This document shows, piece by piece, positions 23,356-31,864 of a stretch of DNA of 32,998 bases. How positions within the stretch are numbered: position 1 is the stretch's first letter; each line of letters begins with the position of its first letter. The position numbers and the translations under genes were made by a program. The stretch is from assembly GCA_017465745.1 (NCBI GenBank), contig JAFTVM010000018.1, positions 1-32,998 on the forward strand. Direction: 5' to 3'. The DNA is from Oscillospiraceae bacterium. GTDB lineage: Bacteria > Bacillota > Clostridia > Oscillospirales > Oscillospiraceae. The notes below the pieces were generated by a model. The model did no database searches, had not been told where the DNA came from, and saw only the letters and a program-made list of their open reading frames with translations.

Positions 23356-23955
23356 TTAGCCCTTCATAACCATAGCCCGCAGGGCGTAGCGGACCATTTC
23401 TTCTGTGGTAGCCTTGGGATCCACGCCCTTCAGAGCGTTGGCGATCTCGGCGGGGGTGTAGCCCAGCTCCTGCAATGCTGCATGGGCCAGGGCTGCCGCG
23501 CCCTGCTGGGCGGGGGCGGCCACAGCGGGGCCGGCGGTGAAGTCCAGCTCCATGCTGCTGCCGCCGATCTTGTCCTTCAGCTCCAGGATAATGCGCTGGG
23601 CGATCTTTTTGCCCACGCCCTGGGCGGCGGTGAGGAGCTTCTCGTCCCCGGTCATGACGGCCAGGGTGAAATTCTGGGGGCCGGCGGCCAGGATGGACAT
23701 GGCGGCCTTGGGGCCGACGCCATTGACAGAGGTGAGCAGCTGGTAGCAGCGCTGCTCTTCCCGGCTGATGAAGCCGTAGAGGTCGTGGGCGTCCTCCCGG
23801 ATGGATTCGGTGATGTAGAGCCGGGCGGGCTGGTTCAGCTTCAGCTGGCCGGCGGTATAGGATGTGACCCGGCATCCGTAGCCCACGCCCTGGCAGTCGA
23901 TGACGGCCAGGCCGGGCTCCAGAATGGTAACGGGGCCGGAAACGTAATAGATCAT
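23356..23955 (-). CDS. ruvA: Holliday junction DNA-binding protein RuvA
   Basis: This 199-residue RuvA tetramer subunit binds the four-way junction and loads RuvB. Domain I starts MIYYVSGPVTILEPGLAVIDCQGVGYGC. The helix-hairpin-helix motifs are at LTSVNGVGPKAAMSIL and LTAAQGVGKKIAQRIILELKDKI. A flexible Ala/Gly linker precedes domain III, ALQELGYTPAEIANALKGV, which contacts RuvB. The ATG at 23955 overlaps the ruvC stop, and GGGAGG is placed before it; the longer upstream frame lies inside ruvC. Confidence 0.96.
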   Translation of the reverse strand: MIYYVSGPVTILEPGLAVIDCQGVGYGCRVTSYTAGQLKLNQPARLYITESIREDAHDLYGFISREEQRCYQLLTSVNGVGPKAAMSILAAGPQNFTLAVMTGDEKLLTAAQGVGKKIAQRIILELKDKIGGSSMELDFTAGPAVAAPAQQGAAALAHAALQELGYTPAEIANALKGVDPKATTEEMVRYALRAMVMKG

Positions 23956-24464
23956 ACAAAGCCTCCCTGATGTTTCTGGGCCTGGGCCAAAAGGGACGTG
24001 GATGAGCGTCCGTGGCACAGGGCGATGGCGATGGCGTCGGCGGCGTCATCAGGCTTGGGCATGGCGGAAAGGTGCAAAAGCCTTTTGGTCATGTCCTGCA
24101 TCTGGTGCTTGGTGGCGTTGCCGTAGCCCACCAATGACTGCTTGACCTGCATGGGCTTGTAGGAATAGACCTCCAGCCCCGCCTGCCGGATGGCAAGCAA
24201 AATCACGCCCCGGCTCTGGGCCACGCCGATGCCGGTGGTGACATTGTGGCCGAAAAACAGCTCCTCGATGGCCACCACGTCGGGCTTGGTGACCCGCAGC
24301 AGTTCCACCATATCGTTATAGATCACTTCCAGCCGCCAGGAGAAATCGGTGCCCGGGGGTGTGGTGATGGCGCCGCAGCGCAGGAGCTGGAACTGCCCCC
24401 GGTTTGCTTCGATGAGGCCGAAGCCCGTGATGCCGTAGCCGGGGTCGATGCCGAGGATCCGCAT
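23952..24464 (-). CDS. ruvC: Crossover junction endodeoxyribonuclease RuvC
   Basis: This 170-residue RNase H-fold resolvase cuts Holliday junctions. The acidic catalytic residues are all present: Asp7 in MRILGIDPGYGITG, Glu67 in VAIEELFFG, and Asp140/Asp143 in KPDDAADAIAIALCH. Its start overlaps the stop of the small membrane-protein gene, and its stop overlaps the ruvA start, so all three are probably translationally coupled. Confidence 0.96.
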   Translation of the reverse strand: MRILGIDPGYGITGFGLIEANRGQFQLLRCGAITTPPGTDFSWRLEVIYNDMVELLRVTKPDVVAIEELFFGHNVTTGIGVAQSRGVILLAIRQAGLEVYSYKPMQVKQSLVGYGNATKHQMQDMTKRLLHLSAMPKPDDAADAIAIALCHGRSSTSLLAQAQKHQGGFV

Positions 24465-24616
24465 CAGAAGCCACCTCCGGCAATGTTTGCATAATACACA
24501 ATCAAAATCAGGACAAAGACCACCAGGGCGATCCGGGCGCCCCAGACCTGCCAGGCCGGGCGGGGGGTGTAGCCGATTTCTTCTTCCGGAGTGGTTTCGA
24601 ACAGTTCTTCTTCCAT
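24464..24616 (-). CDS. Small single-pass membrane protein coupled to ruvC
   Basis: This 50-residue protein has an acidic N-terminus (MEEELFETTPEEEIGY), a short PRPAWQVWG linker and one hydrophobic helix, ARIALVVFVLILIVYYANIA, then GGGF. GAGGTGA lies before the ATG at 24616. The last codon overlaps the ruvC start in an ATGA, which argues for a real, coupled gene. I know no assigned function. An in-frame ATG further upstream at 24649 is less likely because it overlaps the promoter. Confidence 0.7.
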   Translation of the reverse strand: MEEELFETTPEEEIGYTPRPAWQVWGARIALVVFVLILIVYYANIAGGGF

Positions 24617-24637
24617 AAAATTCACCTCGTAATCTCT

Positions 24638-24646
24638 ATCATAACA
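24638..24646 (-). promoter_or_regulatory. Extended -10 promoter for the ruvCAB operon
   Basis: On the minus strand TATGAT (24643-24638) is preceded by TGT (24646-24644). No good -35 is seen at 16-18 bases, as is common with extended -10 promoters. Confidence 0.4.
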
Positions 24647-24684
24647 CATTTGTTCTGATTTGTGTAGGGTGTTTTTTGATTTTC

Positions 24685-24861
24685 AAATTGTAGTTTGTCG
24701 TACACTTAACGTTTTCAATTGTAGGGGACGGGTCACCCGTCCCGGCGTTAAAACCTGGCGAATTGACATTTGTATCGGCGAATTCGTAATCGGAAGGTTC
24801 ACGGGACGGGGAACCCGTCCCCTACATTGGTGTACCATATCGGAACGATAAACTACAATTT
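24685..24861 (+). repeat. 177-bp palindromic element, copy 2 (complete)
   Basis: The complete element runs from AAATTGTAGTTTGTCG to CGATAAACTACAATTT. Inside are two GC-rich hairpins (GGGACGGG-TCA-CCCGTCCC and GGGACGGG-GAA-CCCGTCCC) whose outer arms GTAGGGGACGGG and CCCGTCCCCTAC can also pair with each other across the element. The 310-base gap from 24617 to 24926 holds this repeat, the ruvCAB promoter on one side and about 65 bases of eut leader on the other. A unique difference from other copies is GCGTTAAAA in place of GCGGTAAAA. Confidence 0.92.
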
Positions 24862-24926
24862 ACAGATGACCATGCATGAATTTCCATCCGGTGGGAAATA
24901 CTAGGCACTGAAAAGGCGGTGTTAGT

Positions 24927-26009
24927 ATGGAGCGATTTGGGATGGATACGAAGATCCTCGCCGGGGCGGGGGCTGTTGCAGCGCTGAGCGGCTTCGGGGC
25001 GAAGCGGGTCTTCGTGGTGACGGATCCTTATTTTATGAAAAACGGCGTGGCGGCCCGGGTAGGAGCGGCCTGCCGGGCGGAGGCGGTGGAATATTTTGCG
25101 GATGTGAAGCCGGACCCCACCGTGGAGCTGGCGGCGGCGGGGACGGCGAAGCTGAAGGCCTTCGGGGCGGACCTGGTGGTGGCCCTGGGCGGCGGCAGCG
25201 CCATGGACTGCGCCAAGGCCATGGTGTATTTCGAGGGGACGGGCCTGCGTCTGGTGGCCATCCCCACCACCTCCGGCTCCGGCTCCGAGGTGACGGATTT
25301 CGCCATCCTGACCCACGGGGAGGTGAAGCATCCCCTGGTGGACGAGAAGCTGCGGCCCTGGGCTGCCATCCTGGACAGCGACCTGCTGATGGAACTGCCG
25401 AAGGGGCTGATCGCGGACACGGGCTTCGATGTGCTGGCCCACGCACTGGAAGCGTTTGTGGCAAGAGATACCGGGTATTTCTCCGGCGCCATGGCGAAGG
25501 AAGCGTTCTGCGCCGCCTGGGAGACGCTGCCCCGGTCCTACCGGGGCGATTCAGGCGCGCGGCTGCCCATGCATCAGGCAGCCACCATGGCGGGGCTGGC
25601 CTTTACCCATGCGGGACTGGGGCTGTGCCATGCCCTGGCCCATGCTCTGGGCGGGCAGTTCCATGTGCCCCATGGGCGGCTGAATGCGATCCTGCTGCCC
25701 AGCGTCATCAGCTTTAACGCGCCTGCCGCCGGAGCGAAATACGCGGCACTGGCCCGGGCGGCAGGAATCGGGGGCAGCGTGGATACCATCGCTGTCCGGA
25801 ATCTGAGGGGAAGCCTGTGCCGCCTGCGGCGGGAGCTGGGGCTTCCCGAAACGCTGGCCCAGGCGGGAGTCGCCCCTGCTGATGTGAAAATGGCGGCGGG
25901 GGACATTGCCAGGGCCGCCCTGGGGGATCCCTGCTGTGCGTCCAATCCCCGGACCGCGGATGAGGGGGCGGTGCGGGCAATCCTGACGGAGGTGTCAGGC
26001 AATGGCTGA
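24927..26009 (+). CDS. eutG: Iron-containing alcohol dehydrogenase (EutG/PduQ-like)
   Basis: This 360-residue group III alcohol dehydrogenase reduces acetaldehyde to ethanol and recycles NADH inside the microcompartment. The NAD site GGGSAMD is at 88-94, TTSGSGSEVT is at 114-123, and the metal ligands are Asp168 and His172 (FDVLAHALEA), His235 and His249 (LCHALAHALGGQFHVPHG). It resembles the shorter PduQ/EutG type of clostridial operons. It is the first gene of the cluster, with AAAGGCGG before the ATG. It overlaps eutA by eight bases, tying it to the operon. The precise aldehyde is inferred from context. Confidence 0.85.
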   Translation: MERFGMDTKILAGAGAVAALSGFGAKRVFVVTDPYFMKNGVAARVGAACRAEAVEYFADVKPDPTVELAAAGTAKLKAFGADLVVALGGGSAMDCAKAMVYFEGTGLRLVAIPTTSGSGSEVTDFAILTHGEVKHPLVDEKLRPWAAILDSDLLMELPKGLIADTGFDVLAHALEAFVARDTGYFSGAMAKEAFCAAWETLPRSYRGDSGARLPMHQAATMAGLAFTHAGLGLCHALAHALGGQFHVPHGRLNAILLPSVISFNAPAAGAKYAALARAAGIGGSVDTIAVRNLRGSLCRLRRELGLPETLAQAGVAPADVKMAAGDIARAALGDPCCASNPRTADEGAVRAILTEVSGNG

Positions 26010-27333
26010 GCTTTTGAGCGTGGGACTGGACGTGGGCACCACTTCGACGCAAATGGTCGTGTCGAAGCTGGCGGTGGAAAATAAGGCCGGGGCCTTTTCT
26101 GTGCCGGAGATGGAGATCGCGGCCCGGGAGATCCTTTACAAAAGCCCCGTGTATTTTACACCCCTGATGGGGCAGGATCTGGTGAACGGTGCTGCGCTGC
26201 GGGATATCGTGGAGCAGGAATATGAGAAAGCGGGGATCCGCCGCACCGACGTGGACACCGGCGCCATCATCATCACCGGAGAGACCAGCCGCCGGGAGAA
26301 CGCCCGGGCGGTGCTGGAAGCGCTGGCGGATCTTGCCGGGGATTTCGTGGTGGCCACGGCGGGACCGGATCTGGAAAGCGTCCTGGCGGCCAAGGGCGCC
26401 GGGGCAGTGGAGTATTCTGCCCGAACGGGAAAAAACGTGCTCCATTTTGATATCGGCGGCGGAACTTCCAACATCGCCCTCATCGAGGACGGGAAGATCA
26501 CTGCCACCACCTGCCTGAATGTGGGCGGGCGGCTGGTGAAGATCGACCGGGACCGGCGGATGTGCTATATTTCCCCGGTGCTGGAGGGGCTGTTCCATGG
26601 AAAAAACGGAGCCTTTGCGGACCGGGCGGAACTGGAGGCCCTGGCGGAAAAGCTGGCGGCCGTGCTGGAAATGGCGGCGGGGCTGCGGGAGCCGGATGCG
26701 TGGCTGGACAGGCTGGAAACGAAGGAGACTGCCACGCCGGTGTGGGCACTGGCTCGCAATGACACTGCGAAGGTGATTTCCTTCTCCGGGGGCGTGGCGG
26801 ACTGCATTGAGTCAGAGCGGAACTGGCTGGAATTTGGAGACATCGGGCCGCTGCTGGGGCAGGCCATCCGGAAAAGCAGGCTCTGTCAGGGAGATTATAT
26901 GCTGGGGGCGGAGACCATCCGGGCCACCGTCATCGGGGCCGGGGCACACAGCGCCCAGCTTTCCGGCAGCACCGTGTTCCATCAGAAGATCGATTTTCCG
27001 CTGAAGAATCTGCCGGTGGTGGAGAAAACCCAAGATTTGGCCCGGCTGGATGGGCCGGGGGTACTGGCAGTGCGGGAACGGGCGGCGGATTACAGCGCGG
27101 TGCAGGCCATGGCGGCGAAGATCGCCGGGGCGGTGCGGCAGCCGGTGTACGTGGCGGCGCAGCAGGACATGGCCAAGGCTCTGGGGGTGCAGCTGGCGCT
27201 GCGGCTGGGGACGGATGCGAAGATCCTCTGCATCGACCGGGTGCGGCTGGGGGAGGGTGACTACCTGGACGTGGGCGCCCCCGTGGGCCCGGCGATCCCG
27301 GTGGTGGTGAAGACCCTCGTCATGGGCAAGTAA
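26002..27333 (+). CDS. eutA: Ethanolamine ammonia-lyase reactivase EutA
   Basis: This 443-residue actin/Hsp70-fold ATPase exchanges damaged cobalamin out of EutBC. The phosphate-1 motif GLDVGTTSTQMVVSKL is at the N-terminus, the phosphate-2-like DIGGGTSNIALIEDGKI is near 150, and FSGGVADCIE is in the adenosine region. Family-specific AREILYKSPVYFTPL is also seen. It is slightly shorter than Salmonella EutA. Translation is coupled to the upstream dehydrogenase by overlap, and it is followed after 11 bases by eutB with a strong AAAAGGAGG site. Confidence 0.93.
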   Translation: MAELLSVGLDVGTTSTQMVVSKLAVENKAGAFSVPEMEIAAREILYKSPVYFTPLMGQDLVNGAALRDIVEQEYEKAGIRRTDVDTGAIIITGETSRRENARAVLEALADLAGDFVVATAGPDLESVLAAKGAGAVEYSARTGKNVLHFDIGGGTSNIALIEDGKITATTCLNVGGRLVKIDRDRRMCYISPVLEGLFHGKNGAFADRAELEALAEKLAAVLEMAAGLREPDAWLDRLETKETATPVWALARNDTAKVISFSGGVADCIESERNWLEFGDIGPLLGQAIRKSRLCQGDYMLGAETIRATVIGAGAHSAQLSGSTVFHQKIDFPLKNLPVVEKTQDLARLDGPGVLAVRERAADYSAVQAMAAKIAGAVRQPVYVAAQQDMAKALGVQLALRLGTDAKILCIDRVRLGEGDYLDVGAPVGPAIPVVVKTLVMGK

Positions 27334-27344
27334 AAGGAGGAAAT

Positions 27345-28709
27345 ATGAAACTCAAAACAACACTGTTGGGAAAAACATATGAATTCCGGGACATCAAGCA
27401 GGTTCTGGCCAAGGCCAATGAGGAGAAATCCGGGGATAAGCTGGCGGGCCTGGCGGCGGAAAATGCCCAGGAGCGGGTGGCGGCGAAAGTCGTACTGGCG
27501 GACCTGACAATGGGAGACCTGCGGGAGAATCCGGCGGTGCCCTACGAGACCGATGAGGTCACCCGGATCATCCAGGATGACGTGAACGAGAAGATCTACG
27601 CCGAGATCCGGGGCTGGAGCGTGGCCCGGTTCCGGGAGTGGCTGCTGGACGAAAATACCACCGGCGCTGACATCCGCCGCATCAGCCGGGGTCTGACGGC
27701 GGAGATGGTGGCGGGGGTCTGCAAGCTCATGGGCAATCTGGACCTGATCTACGCGGCAAATAAGATCCACATCACCGCCCACTGCAACACCACCATCGGC
27801 CTGCCGGGGACCCTGAGCTGCCGATTGCAGCCCAACCACACCACCGACGACCCCGAGGGCATCACGGCGTCCACGTTGGAGGGCCTCAGCTTCGGTGCGG
27901 GGGACGCGGTGATCGGCCTGAATCCCGTGACGGATTCTCCGGAGCAGGTGGGTAAAGTACTGCGGCGGTTCCAGGAGATCAGGGAGCACTGGGAGATCCC
28001 CACCCAGATCTGTGTCCTGGCCCATGTCACCGCCCAGATGAAGGCGGTGCGCCAGGGGGCGCCCTGCGACCTGATCTTCCAGTCCATTGCAGGCAGTGAA
28101 AAGGGCAACGCGGCCTTCGGCTTCAATGCCGCAACGATCGAAGAAGCAAGGCAGCTTCTGCTGCGGGACGGTACCGCAGAGGGGCCAAACGTGATGTATT
28201 TCGAGACGGGCCAGGGCTCGGAGCTTTCTTCCAATGCCCACCACGACACCGACCAGGTGACCATGGAGGCCCGGTGCTACGGCTTCGCTAAGCGGTTCCA
28301 GCCGTTCCTGGTGAATACCGTTGTGGGCTTCATCGGGCCGGAGTATCTCTACGACGCCCGGCAGGTGACCCGGGCGGGGCTGGAGGATCACTTCATGGGC
28401 AAACTGACGGGCATCTCCATGGGCTGCGACTGCTGCTACACCAACCACATGAAGGCGGATCAAAATGATATTGAGAACCTGGCGAGCCTGCTGACTCTGG
28501 CGGGGTGCAACTATTTCATGGGTATCCCCCATGGCGATGACATCATGCTGAATTACCAGACCACCGGCTTCCGTGAAACGGCGGCCCTGCGGGAACTGAC
28601 AGGAAAGACGGCCATCCCTGAATTCCAGCGGTGGCTGGAGAAGATGGGCTTCGTGGAGAACGGGCGTCTGACGAAAAAGGCCGGCGACGGTTCGCGTTTG
28701 CTGTTCTGA
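27345..28709 (+). CDS. eutB: Ethanolamine ammonia-lyase large subunit EutB
   Basis: This 454-residue TIM-barrel catalytic subunit uses adenosylcobalamin to convert ethanolamine to acetaldehyde and ammonia. Length and sequence match EutB: MKLKTTLLGKTYEFRDIKQVLAKANEEKSGD at the start, the NKIHITAHCNTTIGLPGTLS stretch, GLNPVTDSPEQV, YFETGQGSELSSNAHHD and GCDCCYTNHMKADQND. No interruptions are seen. It forms the (EutB-EutC)2 trimer with the product of the following gene, 14 bases downstream. Confidence 0.97.
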   Translation: MKLKTTLLGKTYEFRDIKQVLAKANEEKSGDKLAGLAAENAQERVAAKVVLADLTMGDLRENPAVPYETDEVTRIIQDDVNEKIYAEIRGWSVARFREWLLDENTTGADIRRISRGLTAEMVAGVCKLMGNLDLIYAANKIHITAHCNTTIGLPGTLSCRLQPNHTTDDPEGITASTLEGLSFGAGDAVIGLNPVTDSPEQVGKVLRRFQEIREHWEIPTQICVLAHVTAQMKAVRQGAPCDLIFQSIAGSEKGNAAFGFNAATIEEARQLLLRDGTAEGPNVMYFETGQGSELSSNAHHDTDQVTMEARCYGFAKRFQPFLVNTVVGFIGPEYLYDARQVTRAGLEDHFMGKLTGISMGCDCCYTNHMKADQNDIENLASLLTLAGCNYFMGIPHGDDIMLNYQTTGFRETAALRELTGKTAIPEFQRWLEKMGFVENGRLTKKAGDGSRLLF

Positions 28710-28723
28710 TTGGGGGTAATGAT

Positions 28724-29596
28724 TTGAATAAGGAAGAATTGTCGGCGCTGGTGGCGGACATCCTGCGGGGGATGGAGGCGCCTGTGAACTGCGAAAAACC
28801 ACCCGAGAAGATGGAAATGGAGCGGGTGGCGGCGGATGTGTCCAATATGGATCTTCGAAAGCTCTATCTGGTGGAGGATGCGGCTGATGGAGAGCGGTTC
28901 CGGAAGATGAAGCTGCGCACCCCCGCCCGGCTGGGCAGCGGCAAGGCGGGGCCAAGGTATAAGACCCTGACCATGCTGCGGTTCCGGGCGGATCACGCAG
29001 CGGCTCAGGATGCGGTGTTTTCCCAGGTGGCGGAGGACTTCGCGGAAAAGAACGGCCTGGTGCCGGTGCAGACCAGATGCAAGGATAAGGACGAATACCT
29101 GACCCGCCCGGATCTGGGGCGGTGCTTCGATCAGGAGAATTCCCAGAAGATCCGTTCCGCCGTGGCGGGTACACCACGGGTGCAGATCGTGGTGGGAGAC
29201 GGGCTTTCCTCCGCGGCCATCACCGCCAACGCCATGGACTGCCTGGGGGCCATCCGGGACGGCCTGAAGCTCAAGGGCATCGAATCGGGAAAGCCCCTCT
29301 TCGTCCGGTACTGCCGGGTGGGCGCGGGAGACGCCGTGGGGGATATCACGGGCTGTGAGCTGGTGTGCGTACTGGTTGGGGAGCGGCCCGGGCTGGTGAC
29401 GGACAAGAGCATGTCGGCCTATATCACCTACAAGCCCCATACCGGGGTGTCGGAATCCGCCCGGACCGTCATTTCCAACATCCATGCCCAGGGGACTCCC
29501 GCCGTGGAGGCAGGGGCGGCGGTGGCGGAGCTGATCGATACCATTTTGAAGCGGAAGGTTTCCGGCGTGGGGCTGCTGACGGAGGCGGGGGCATGA
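28724..29596 (+). CDS. eutC: Ethanolamine ammonia-lyase small subunit EutC
   Basis: This 290-residue small subunit completes the cobalamin site of the lyase. Family features are TPARLGSGKAGPRYKT, the VVGDGLSSAAITANA motif near the cobalamin site, RYCRVGAGDAVGD and GERPGLVTDKSMSAY. TTG at 28724 is chosen as the start: GGGGGT is seven bases upstream and the family N-terminus (NKEELSALVADILRGM) begins here, whereas the open frame from 28631 overlaps eutB. The N-terminal amphipathic helix may direct the enzyme into the shell, as proposed for EutC. Its stop overlaps the eutL ATG. Confidence 0.95.
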   Translation: MNKEELSALVADILRGMEAPVNCEKPPEKMEMERVAADVSNMDLRKLYLVEDAADGERFRKMKLRTPARLGSGKAGPRYKTLTMLRFRADHAAAQDAVFSQVAEDFAEKNGLVPVQTRCKDKDEYLTRPDLGRCFDQENSQKIRSAVAGTPRVQIVVGDGLSSAAITANAMDCLGAIRDGLKLKGIESGKPLFVRYCRVGAGDAVGDITGCELVCVLVGERPGLVTDKSMSAYITYKPHTGVSESARTVISNIHAQGTPAVEAGAAVAELIDTILKRKVSGVGLLTEAGA

Positions 29597-30216
29597 TCCC
29601 GGTGAAGATCCTGGCGGTGCGGCAGATCGCCAACGCCGCGCCGTCGCTGCGGCAGGGGCTGGGGGCCCCGGTGGGGTATCCTGCCCTGGGATTGATTACG
29701 ACGGACTGCGATGACGCCACCTACATTGCCCTGGACGCGGCTACCAAGGCGGCGGATGTGCGGGTGTGCTATGCCCGGAGTCTTTACGCCGGGGCTGCCA
29801 ACGCTTCCACTCCCAACGCCGGGGAGGTCATTGGCGTTCTGGCGGGACGGAATCCGGAGGATCTGGCCAGCGGCATGGAGGCGGCGGTGGCAAGCTTGCA
29901 GCGGGTGGGCTTCGAGGAAGCAAACGGCGTGCCGTACCTTGCCTACACCGTCAGCTCCGTGGGATCCTTCCTGGCGGCAGAGGCAGGGGTAAGACAGGGA
30001 ACGGCGCTGGCGTACCTGATCGCCCCGCCGCTGGAGGCCATGTACGGTCTGGACGGTGCGCTGAAAGCGGCGGATGTTGAGTTATGTAAACTTTACGCGC
30101 CGCCCAGTGAAACGAATTTCGGCGGGGGATTGCTCAAGGGTACCCAGTCCGCCTGTGACGCGGCCTGCAAAGCCTTCGCAGAACGGGTGGCGGAAGTAGC
30201 AGGAAGACCACGGTAA
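29593..30216 (+). CDS. eutL: Microcompartment shell protein EutL
   Basis: This 207-residue tandem-BMC (trimer-forming) shell protein has two circularly permuted BMC domains. Conserved EutL segments include GLITTDCDDATYIALDAATKAADV, SLYAGAANASTPNAGEVIGVLAGRNPEDL and the C-terminal YAPPSETNFGGGLLKGTQSAC. EutL forms gated central pores in the shell. The ATG overlaps the eutC TGA. The last bases meet the next repeat exactly: the final TAA is one T from the gene and two A residues from the element. Confidence 0.95.
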   Translation: MIPVKILAVRQIANAAPSLRQGLGAPVGYPALGLITTDCDDATYIALDAATKAADVRVCYARSLYAGAANASTPNAGEVIGVLAGRNPEDLASGMEAAVASLQRVGFEEANGVPYLAYTVSSVGSFLAAEAGVRQGTALAYLIAPPLEAMYGLDGALKAADVELCKLYAPPSETNFGGGLLKGTQSACDAACKAFAERVAEVAGRPR

Positions 30217-30391
30217 ATTGTAGTTTGTCGTACACTTAACGTTTTCAATTGTAGGGGACGGGTCACCCGTCCCGGCGGTAAAACCTGGCAAATTGACATT
30301 TGTATCGGCGAATTCGTAATCGGAAGGTTCACGGGACGGGGAACCCGTCCCCTACATTGGTGTACCATATCGGAACGATAAACTACAATTT
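30215..30391 (+). repeat. 177-bp palindromic element, copy 3 (complete)
   Basis: This has the same ends and length as copy 2, with only small changes such as GGCAAATTGACA in place of GGCGAATTGACA. It is inserted between eutL and eutE within the operon and supplies two bases of the eutL stop codon. It places two strong hairpins in the eut transcript and a TTGACA sequence pointing toward eutE. Confidence 0.92.
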
Positions 30392-30418
30392 GAAGATTAT
30401 ATTCAGAATGGAGCATTT

Positions 30419-31846
30419 ATGGAATTTGACAAGGACTTAGCGGCGCGGCAGGAGGCCCGCTGTCTGTGCCGCAGGGCGGAGGAAGCCCAGAAGATCCTGG
30501 CGGGCTTCCCGCAGGAGAAGCTGGACGCCATTGTGGAGGCGGCAGCGTCAGCTTTCGCAAGCCGTGCCGGGGAGCTGGCGAAGATGGCGGCGGAGGAGAC
30601 CGGCTTCGGCAATGCCGCCGACAAAACGGTAAAGAACCGCTTCGCCTCGGAAACTGTAGCCGGGGCTATCCGGGGCATGAAGACCGTGGGGCTGCTGGGG
30701 GAGGACCGGGCGCGGAAGCTCTGGGAAATCGGCGTGCCGGTGGGGGTCATTGCCGCCATCGTGCCCAGCACCAACCCCACGTCCACCATCTGCTACAAGG
30801 CGCTGATCGCCCTGAAATCCGGCAACGCCATCGTTTTTTCACCCCATCCCAAGGCGATCCGCTGCTCCCTGGCGGCGGCAAAGATCGTGGCGGAGGCAGC
30901 AGAGCGTGCCGGGGCGCCCGCGGGGAGCGTCAGCTGCCTGACGCTGGCGTCCATGGCCGGGTGCCAGGAGCTGATGGGGGCGGCCGAGGTGCGGCTGATC
31001 CTGGCCACAGGCGGGCCGGCTATGGTGAAGGCGGCTTATTCCTCCGGCAAGCCCGCCATCGGTGTGGGTGCCGGCAACGGCCCGGCCTATATCCACCGCA
31101 GCGCCCACGTGAAACAGGCGCTCTCGTGTATCCTGCGGTCAAAGTCCTTTGACTATGGCACGGTCTGCGCTTCCGAGCAGAGCATCATCGTGGAAAGCTC
31201 CATGGAAGAAGACGTGAAGCGGACGGCCGCGGGAATGGGATTCTATTTTATGGATGCGGCCCAGGCGGGGCTTCTGGCGAAGCTGCTGTTCAAGCCCAAC
31301 GGGGCATTGAACCCTGAAATTGTGGGCAAACCCGCAGTGAAGCTGGCGGAAATGGCAGGCTTCCCAGTGCCGGATGGGACGAAGATCCTGGTGGCCCGGG
31401 AGCAGGAGGCGGGGCCGACCCGGCCCTACTCCATGGAAAAGCTATGCCCGGTGCTGGCATTTTTCGTCATGGACAGCGAGGATGCCATCCTTGCCAAGGC
31501 CATTGAGGTGCTGACCCACGAAGGCGCGGGGCACACCTTTGCCATCCACGCACAGGACAGAAAGGTGATCGAGAAATTTGCCCTGCAGGTGCCGGTGAGC
31601 CGGTTCCTGGTGAATACCCCGGCAGCTTTGGGCGGCATCGGGGCCACCACAGGGCTGTTTCCTGCCCTGACCCTGGGCTGCGGCGCAGTGGGGGGCAGTT
31701 CGTCCTCCAATAACATCGGCCCCATGGATCTGATCAATATCCGCCGGGTGGCCTGGGGGACGGAAGAACAGGCGGCAACGGAAACAAGGGTGGACGAGGA
31801 TCTGGTGGAGCTGGTGACCAGGAAGATTCTGGAACGACTGAAGTGA
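30419..31846 (+). CDS. eutE: CoA-acylating acetaldehyde dehydrogenase EutE
   Basis: This 475-residue ALDH-fold enzyme converts acetaldehyde to acetyl-CoA with NAD and CoA. The catalytic Cys250 lies in DYGTVCASEQS. The nucleotide region shows PSTNPTSTICYKALIALKSGNAIVF, and the C-terminal GGIGATTGLFPALTLGCG is typical. The first 20 residues (DKDLAARQEARCLCRRAEEA) form an amphipathic helix like the encapsulation peptides of microcompartment cargo. GGAG is about seven bases before the ATG. The gene is the first after the inserted repeat, so its transcription relative to eutL may be altered. Confidence 0.95.
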   Translation: MEFDKDLAARQEARCLCRRAEEAQKILAGFPQEKLDAIVEAAASAFASRAGELAKMAAEETGFGNAADKTVKNRFASETVAGAIRGMKTVGLLGEDRARKLWEIGVPVGVIAAIVPSTNPTSTICYKALIALKSGNAIVFSPHPKAIRCSLAAAKIVAEAAERAGAPAGSVSCLTLASMAGCQELMGAAEVRLILATGGPAMVKAAYSSGKPAIGVGAGNGPAYIHRSAHVKQALSCILRSKSFDYGTVCASEQSIIVESSMEEDVKRTAAGMGFYFMDAAQAGLLAKLLFKPNGALNPEIVGKPAVKLAEMAGFPVPDGTKILVAREQEAGPTRPYSMEKLCPVLAFFVMDSEDAILAKAIEVLTHEGAGHTFAIHAQDRKVIEKFALQVPVSRFLVNTPAALGGIGATTGLFPALTLGCGAVGGSSSSNNIGPMDLINIRRVAWGTEEQAATETRVDEDLVELVTRKILERLK

Positions 31847-31864
31847 TTCTGAAAGGAGCGTATT

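Noticed and set aside
24660-24851. 63-codon plus-strand frame inside repeat copy 2
   Set aside because: It is wholly repeat sequence and lacks a ribosome site; treated as a property of the element.
24862-24926. ANTAR-target or cobalamin riboswitch before the eut genes
   Set aside because: The 65 bases have one weak ATTTCC/GGAAAT hairpin but no paired ANTAR-type hairpins with terminator and no B12-box sequence.
27261-29177. 638-codon minus-strand frame opposite eutB and eutC
   Set aside because: It is the shadow of two clear lyase subunits and has no recognisable domain.
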